Part shown: piece after piece, positions 6,275 to 9,342 of the stretch
Layout: each line of letters opens with the position of its first letter
Numbering within the stretch: position 1 is the first letter of the stretch
From: CAMEON01 sp045577755
Lineage (GTDB): Bacteria; Bacillota; Clostridia; Oscillospirales; CAG-272
Assembly (NCBI GenBank): GCA_045577755.1
Contig: JAZNJA010000018.1
Location: 1 to 9,342, forward strand
Reading direction: 5' to 3'
DNA length: 9,342 nucleotides
Notes under the pieces: generated by a model
Seen by the model: only the letters and a program-made list of their open reading frames with translations
What the model was told of the DNA's origin: nothing
Database searches by the model: none
Position numbers and translations under genes: made by a program

Positions 6275-6970
6275 TCACTTACCGCAGCGGTGGTTGATAT
6301 CATCCACCAGACCCGTTGCGTCCATGTCGTTCTTGGCGGGGATGCGGAGCAGCTCCTCCTCCTCACCCATCAGCACCAGCTCGTACCACTTGACGGCCAT
6401 GGCCTTGCCCGTATTGGACAGGGTCACGGTGGTTTCATGTGCCTCCAGGGCGGCAGAGCGAATACCCGAAAGGGCGATATGCTCCGAGAAATCGGTCACG
6501 CCGCCTCCGTCGCTGAGATCGGTAATCGCCAGAGCGCGGCCCACGATCATGAGCGTGTCCTTGGTGTAGAAAATGTGGGTGCGGGTCAGTCGGTCCGAGA
6601 TCACGGTGCCGTTCTTGCCCTTTTTGTAGTACTTGGTCTCAGGGCCAAAGCTGTAGGCCGAGATCTCCACGGGGGCGGGCTGCTTCAGGACTATGCGGTC
6701 GTAGCCTGTCATATCGGTCACGCCTCGATCGTAGTCCAGCATGGCATGCTCGATCTGTTCGGTGACGTCGTTGTCCGAGATGTGCTTAGAGCCGCCGATG
6801 ATGAACAGCACCAGCCCCGCGGGAACCGCGATGGAACCGAATATGTAAGCGAGGTAGCCGAAGCCGATGTACATGACCACAAGGCCTAAGGGGAGGAGCA
6901 CAGCACCGATGGGACGGAGGATGTCCTTTTGACGGTAGTAGAGGCTACCGTCCTTGATTTTTTTCTTCAT
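6275..6970 (-). CDS. Membrane protein of unknown function with two N-terminal helices
   Basis: This 231-residue protein is not assigned to a family. The ATG at 6970 (MKKKIKDGSLYYRQ) is preferred because AAAGGAAG lies just upstream. A GTG at 6997 in frame would start inside a leader hairpin. Two hydrophobic segments (about 21-40 and 43-60) form a helical hairpin after a short basic N-terminus, so both ends should face the cytoplasm. Residues about 70-231 are soluble and mixed beta-rich (DRIVLKQPAPVEISAY, TRTHIFYTKDTLMIVGRAL, TVTLSNTGKAMAVKWYELVLMG), ending in a helix (DATGLVDDINHRC). This layout recalls membrane-anchored PH-like or YcxB-like domains, but the similarity is only suggestive. It has its own promoter and converges on the solute-binding protein gene. 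Confidence 0.8.
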   Translation of the reverse strand: MKKKIKDGSLYYRQKDILRPIGAVLLPLGLVVMYIGFGYLAYIFGSIAVPAGLVLFIIGGSKHISDNDVTEQIEHAMLDYDRGVTDMTGYDRIVLKQPAPVEISAYSFGPETKYYKKGKNGTVISDRLTRTHIFYTKDTLMIVGRALAITDLSDGGGVTDFSEHIALSGIRSAALEAHETTVTLSNTGKAMAVKWYELVLMGEEEELLRIPAKNDMDATGLVDDINHRCGK

Positions 6971-6989
6971 GTTTCTTCCTTTCTTACGA

Positions 6990-7007
6990 GTCGGCACAGA
7001 GGCCGAC
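6990..7007 (-). promoter_or_regulatory. Hairpin in the leader of the membrane-protein gene
   Basis: GTCGGC (6990-6995) and GCCGAC (7002-7007) form a perfect 6-bp stem with a 6-nt loop. It sits between the predicted start of transcription near 7026 and the ribosome site. No T-run follows on the reverse strand, so it is not an obvious terminator. It may stabilise the message or affect translation. Confidence 0.35.
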
Positions 7008-7032
7008 GCAGTGGGGATGGTCCGTTGCGTAC

Positions 7033-7061
7033 AGTATAACGCATCGGGGGGGATTTGTCAA
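7033..7061 (-). promoter_or_regulatory. Sigma-A promoter of the membrane-protein gene
   Basis: On the reverse strand TTGACA (7061-7056) and TATACT (7038-7033) are 17 nt apart. The spacer contains a C7 run. A small palindrome AACCATTGGTT (7064-7074) abuts the -35 box and could be an operator. Confidence 0.8.
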
Positions 7062-7151
7062 GAAACCATTGGTTGTAAATCACTCAACCGCCTGTTTTAT
7101 TTTCCTCCGTATATACTGTATCGATCAACCGCCGTCAGGTTCGGTGTTTTC

Positions 7152-7186
7152 AAAAAAAAAAAGCGCGTCCGACAAAGCGGACGCGC
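7152..7186 (-). terminator. Intrinsic terminator of the ohrR-type gene
   Basis: Read on the reverse strand, a perfect 9-bp stem (7186-7178 with 7171-7163, GCGCGTCCG/CGGACGCGC) with a 6-nt loop is followed by eleven T residues (7162-7152). It begins 4 nt after the stop codon of the regulator and marks it as a single-gene transcript. Confidence 0.93.
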
Positions 7187-7190
7187 CGGT

Positions 7191-7667
7191 TCAGGGCTTG
7201 TTCTCGATAAATTTCCAGTCCGGATCACCGTTATCCTGCTTTCCCAGCATTTTGTTGAGCAGGTGGTACAGCTTCGTGGTCTCCTCCAGGGTCAGAGGAT
7301 TCAGCTTGGCCATCTCACAGGGAATGTGCAACGCCCGATCTCTCAAGGCTTCTCCCTCGGAGGTGATGCTGATTATGAGATTCCGCTCATCCTTGGTGGA
7401 GCGAGCGCGGGTGATGAAGCCCTTGGCCTCCAGCTTCTTGAGCAGGGGAGTCAGTGTACCCGAATCCAGATACAGGTGGTCTCCGATCTCCTTGACCGTC
7501 ATAGTCTTGTGCTCCCAAAGAAGCATCATGGCGATATACTGCGTATAGGTCAGATCCAGCTCGTCCAAAAAGGGCTTATACTGCTTGATGACCTCCCGAG
7601 AAGCGGCATACATGGGGAAACATAACTGGTTGCCTAGCTTTAATAAGTCAAAAGTTAAATTGTCCAT
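7191..7667 (-). CDS. ohrR: MarR-family organic hydroperoxide-sensing repressor, OhrR type
   Basis: This 158-residue protein is of normal length for a MarR-family dimeric DNA-binding repressor. The N-terminus (LGNQLCFPMYAASREVIKQYKPFLDELDLTYTQY) matches the OhrR subgroup, with Cys16 at the place of the peroxide-reactive cysteine and tyrosines (Y20, Y30, Y41) in the usual surroundings. The winged helix-turn-helix follows at about 56-105: MTVKEIGDHLYLDSGTLTPL for the helix-turn-helix, then the wing with STKDERNLIISIT. A second cysteine (C120) lies in the C-terminal helical part. In OhrR proteins, oxidation of the N-terminal cysteine releases DNA and switches on the peroxidase gene ohr. No ohr gene is present here, so the target is elsewhere or the gene regulates only itself. 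GGAGG lies 8 nt before the start. It is transcribed alone, divergently from the oxidoreductase. Confidence 0.9.
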   Translation of the reverse strand: MDNLTFDLLKLGNQLCFPMYAASREVIKQYKPFLDELDLTYTQYIAMMLLWEHKTMTVKEIGDHLYLDSGTLTPLLKKLEAKGFITRARSTKDERNLIISITSEGEALRDRALHIPCEMAKLNPLTLEETTKLYHLLNKMLGKQDNGDPDWKFIENKP

Positions 7668-7695
7668 TGGTCAAACCTCCAAAAAGCTCTGGGAT

Positions 7696-7748
7696 TGATA
7701 CCGTCCCTAATACTTTTATATTGTATCACATTATTTAGAAAAAAGCAA
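7696..7748 (-). promoter_or_regulatory. Probable ohrR promoter with overlapping operator half-sites
   Basis: On the reverse strand an extended -10, TGA followed by TACAAT (7725-7720), lies 17 nt from a weak -35, TTGCTT (7748-7743). Three related half-sites surround it: TGATAC (7696-7701), TAATAC (7708-7713) and the inverted GTATCA (7723-7728), the last overlapping the -10. This fits autorepression, and TACAAT/ATTGTA is also the core of known OhrR sites. The promoter is far from consensus, unlike the others in the window. Confidence 0.5.
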
Positions 7749-7829
7749 TACTGTTCGTCTTTTTTTGTAGAAATTTTCACACTTTTGTCGTATATTTTAC
7801 ATGAATGAGAACTTTTTGGGGCTTCAGAC

Positions 7830-7841
7830 AAGGAAATCCTT
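7830..7841. promoter_or_regulatory. Small palindrome upstream of the oxidoreductase promoter
   Basis: AAGGA-AA-TCCTT has perfect 5-bp arms and ends 9 bp before the -35 box at 7851, a usual place for an activator or repressor site. It is short enough to arise by chance. Confidence 0.25.
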
Positions 7842-7850
7842 CAAAAAATC

Positions 7851-7879
7851 TTGACATTTTCACGCCGATCCTATATAAT
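7851..7879 (+). promoter_or_regulatory. Sigma-A promoter of the Gfo/Idh/MocA oxidoreductase
   Basis: TTGACA (7851-7856), 17 nt, TATAAT (7874-7879) is an exact consensus match. The message should begin near 7886 and open with a small hairpin, CACCC (7887-7891) with GGGTG (7897-7901), before the AAGGAG at 7917-7922. Confidence 0.87.
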
Positions 7880-7929
7880 GGATTCACACCCCCTTCGGGT
7901 GATTTCGGAGTAGGACAAGGAGAATCCCT

Positions 7930-9000
7930 ATGGACACCATCAAGGTTGCCGTCATCGGCTGCGGTACCATTGCCAACGCCGCCCATATTCCCTCTTACAT
8001 GAACAATCCCGACGTGGAGATCAAGTATTTCTGCGACATCATTCCCGAGCGCGCCGAGGCCGCCGTCAAGCAGTACGGCTGCGGTACCGCCATCGTGGAC
8101 TATCACGACGCTCTGAACGACCCCGAGGTAGAGGCGGTTTCGGTCTGTACTCCCAACAAGGCCCACACCACCATCGCCATTGATGCTCTCCGCGCCGGCA
8201 AGCACGTTCTCTGTGAGAAGCCCGCCGCCCGCACCTACGCGGAGGCCAAGCTGATGCAGGAGGTCCAGCACGAGACGGGCAAGACCCTGAACATCGGCGT
8301 GGTCAACCGCTTCAATACCGCCGTCAACAAGATCCGCGAGCGCATCGCCGCCGGGGAGCTGGGTGAGGTCTACCACGTGTACGTGTCCTTCCGCGCTCAC
8401 CGCGCGATTCCCGGGCTGGGCGGTGCCTTCACCACCAAGGAGATCGCCGGCGGCGGCGCCCTCATCGACTGGGGCGTTCACTACCTGGATATCGTCATGT
8501 ACTGCACCGGGGACCCCAAGCCCGTGACCGTCTCGGGCCAGGCCTTCTGCAAGCTTGGCGTGGATATGCCGAATTACGTCTATGAGAATATGTGGAGCGA
8601 GATCACCAAGGATCTGAACGGCACCTACGACGTGGACGACAGCGTCACCGGCTTCATCCGCACCGAGGGCGGCCCCACCATTACCCTCAACGGTGCCTGG
8701 GCCCAGAACATCGGTGTCGGCGAGACCTACATCGATTTCTTAGGCGACAAGGCGGGCATCCGTCTCAGCTATGGCGGCAACTTCACCGTCTGGGGTACCA
8801 AGGACGGCAAGCTGACCAAGGAGATCCCCGAGTTTGAGAGTGTCCCCATGTTCCAGAATGAGATCGACAGCTTCATCCGTTGCATCCGCACGGGCGAGAA
8901 GCTTCCCTCCCACATTGATCAGGTCATCATCACCGCCCGCATGATGCAAGCCATCTACGACTCCTCTGAGACCCGCGAGGAGATCAAGCTGGAGTGGTAA
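7930..9000 (+). CDS. Gfo/Idh/MocA family NAD(P)-dependent oxidoreductase
   Basis: This 356-residue protein is of normal length for the family, whose members oxidise or reduce sugars, inositols and related polyols, or act as glycosidases through redox chemistry. The N-terminal Rossmann fold shows VAVIGCGTIA (7-15), an acidic residue after the second strand (CDI, Asp36), SVCTPNKAH (71-79) and the hallmark CEKP (95-98, Lys97). The C-terminal domain carries GGGALIDWGVHYLDIVMY (174-191), in which Asp180 and His184 are the usual substrate-binding and catalytic pair. The substrate cannot be deduced. The start is fixed by AAGGAG 7 nt upstream. It has its own promoter and terminator. Its neighbours suggest carbohydrate catabolism. 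Confidence 0.93.
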   Translation: MDTIKVAVIGCGTIANAAHIPSYMNNPDVEIKYFCDIIPERAEAAVKQYGCGTAIVDYHDALNDPEVEAVSVCTPNKAHTTIAIDALRAGKHVLCEKPAARTYAEAKLMQEVQHETGKTLNIGVVNRFNTAVNKIRERIAAGELGEVYHVYVSFRAHRAIPGLGGAFTTKEIAGGGALIDWGVHYLDIVMYCTGDPKPVTVSGQAFCKLGVDMPNYVYENMWSEITKDLNGTYDVDDSVTGFIRTEGGPTITLNGAWAQNIGVGETYIDFLGDKAGIRLSYGGNFTVWGTKDGKLTKEIPEFESVPMFQNEIDSFIRCIRTGEKLPSHIDQVIITARMMQAIYDSSETREEIKLEW

Positions 9001-9013
9001 AGAACCGCATCGC

Positions 9014-9044
9014 AAAACGCCCCCGACAGGTTCGGGGGCGTTTT
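9014..9044 (+). terminator. Intrinsic terminator of the oxidoreductase gene
   Basis: AAAACGCCCCCGA (9014-9026) and TCGGGGGCGTTTT (9032-9044) form a perfect 13-bp stem with a 5-nt loop, starting 13 nt after the stop codon. The A/T ends make it symmetrical, so it could also stop transcripts coming from the right. Confidence 0.93.
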
Positions 9045-9048
9045 AAAT

Positions 9049-9342
9049 TTGGGTTTATCGCTCTGCGCTAAACCCAAGTGAAATGCGCTTGCGCGCGTGA
9101 AATATGCGCTGAAGCGCATGTGAAATACTCGCAAGCGAGTGTGAAATTCGCCCTTCGGGCAAGTTGAGGTGCAGAACCTTCGGTTCTGTCCATTATATTT
9201 TAATAGAAACCCGTAGGGTTTCTTTCCTCAACTCGCCCAACGGGCGAATTTCACACGCGCAAAGCGCGTATTTCACGCCGAAGGCATTTCACACGCCGTA
9301 AGGCGTATTTCACTATTGCAGTTTATCGGAACGATAAACTGC
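9049..9342. repeat. Symmetric array of 12 short hairpins spaced by GTGAAAT / ATTTCAC
   Basis: No gene is visible here. The order is a long hairpin (TTGGGTTTA/TAAACCCAA, 9049-9077), then hairpins at 9085-9096, 9104-9119, 9127-9140 and 9150-9160. Each of these is preceded by GTGAAAT (starts 9078, 9097, 9120, 9141). AGTTGAGG (9162-9169) follows, then a C(TTCG)G hairpin (9172-9188), an AT-rich centre (9189-9204), a hairpin (9205-9223) and CCTCAACT (9226-9233). The mirror half has hairpins at 9234-9246, 9255-9269, 9277-9285 and 9293-9306, each followed by ATTTCAC (starts 9248, 9270, 9286, 9307). A final 11-bp hairpin GCAGTTTATCG/CGATAAACTGC (9318-9342) stops exactly at the window end. The two halves are diverged inverted copies. 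It could be a non-autonomous palindromic mobile repeat, a structured RNA or a chromosome-organising site. Confidence 0.9.

Noticed and set aside
6971..6997. GTG start at 6997 for the membrane protein
   Set aside because: It falls in the loop of a leader hairpin without a ribosome site. The ATG at 6970 is better placed.
9078..9313. CRISPR array
   Set aside because: The repeated unit is only 7 nt, intervals are 9-16 nt palindromes of varying size, and orientation flips at the centre. No cas genes are present.
9049..9342. Integron attC site or cluster of plain terminators
   Set aside because: No integrase or R/L box layout is visible. The hairpins lack T-runs, the preceding gene already has a perfect terminator at 9014-9044, and fixed heptamer linkers are not expected of terminators.

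Overview
The window looks like chromosome from a Gram-positive, probably gut-associated member of the Clostridia (Oscillospirales-like). This placement is inferred from four things. Coding DNA is GC-rich while promoters are AT-rich. Shine-Dalgarno sites are strong (AAGGAG/GGAGG). Exported proteins have Thr/Glu/Pro-rich linkers and a C-terminal anchor. Five promoters match the housekeeping sigma consensus almost perfectly. Nothing in the window names the species.

Layout. Positions 1-3790 hold a two-gene minus-strand operon for exported surface proteins. The upstream gene encodes a large putative glycoside hydrolase (GH99/GH71-like barrel plus a CBM9-like domain, an acidic TEAPT linker and a GCGSS-membrane helix-KKER tail). 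The downstream gene encodes a LamG/concanavalin A-like protein that runs off the left edge inside its own TEAPT linker. A 243-bp divergent region (3791-4033) carries two consensus promoters back to back and several operator-like palindromes. It fires left into the operon and right into mntP (Mn2+ efflux). Next come an orphan lipoprotein sugar-type solute-binding protein (4747-6204), a convergent terminator, a small membrane protein of unknown function (minus, 6275-6970), an OhrR/MarR-type peroxide-sensing repressor (minus, 7191-7667) with a textbook terminator, and a plus-strand Gfo/Idh/MocA oxidoreductase (7930-9000) with a perfect 13-bp terminator hairpin.

The last ~295 bp (9049-9342) contain no gene. 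They form a symmetric array of twelve short hairpins. On the left half the hairpins are separated by the heptamer GTGAAAT (four copies), and on the right half by its reverse complement ATTTCAC (four copies). The two halves flank a core bounded by AGTTGAGG and CCTCAACT. Stem sequences differ while pairing is kept. This is the most unusual structure here and the best candidate for an undescribed element or structured RNA.

Functionally, the exported glycosidase, LamG protein, solute-binding lipoprotein and sugar-type oxidoreductase point to glycan capture and catabolism, although each has its own promoter and no ABC permease lies nearby. MntP and OhrR are a metal/oxidative-stress pair by theme only.
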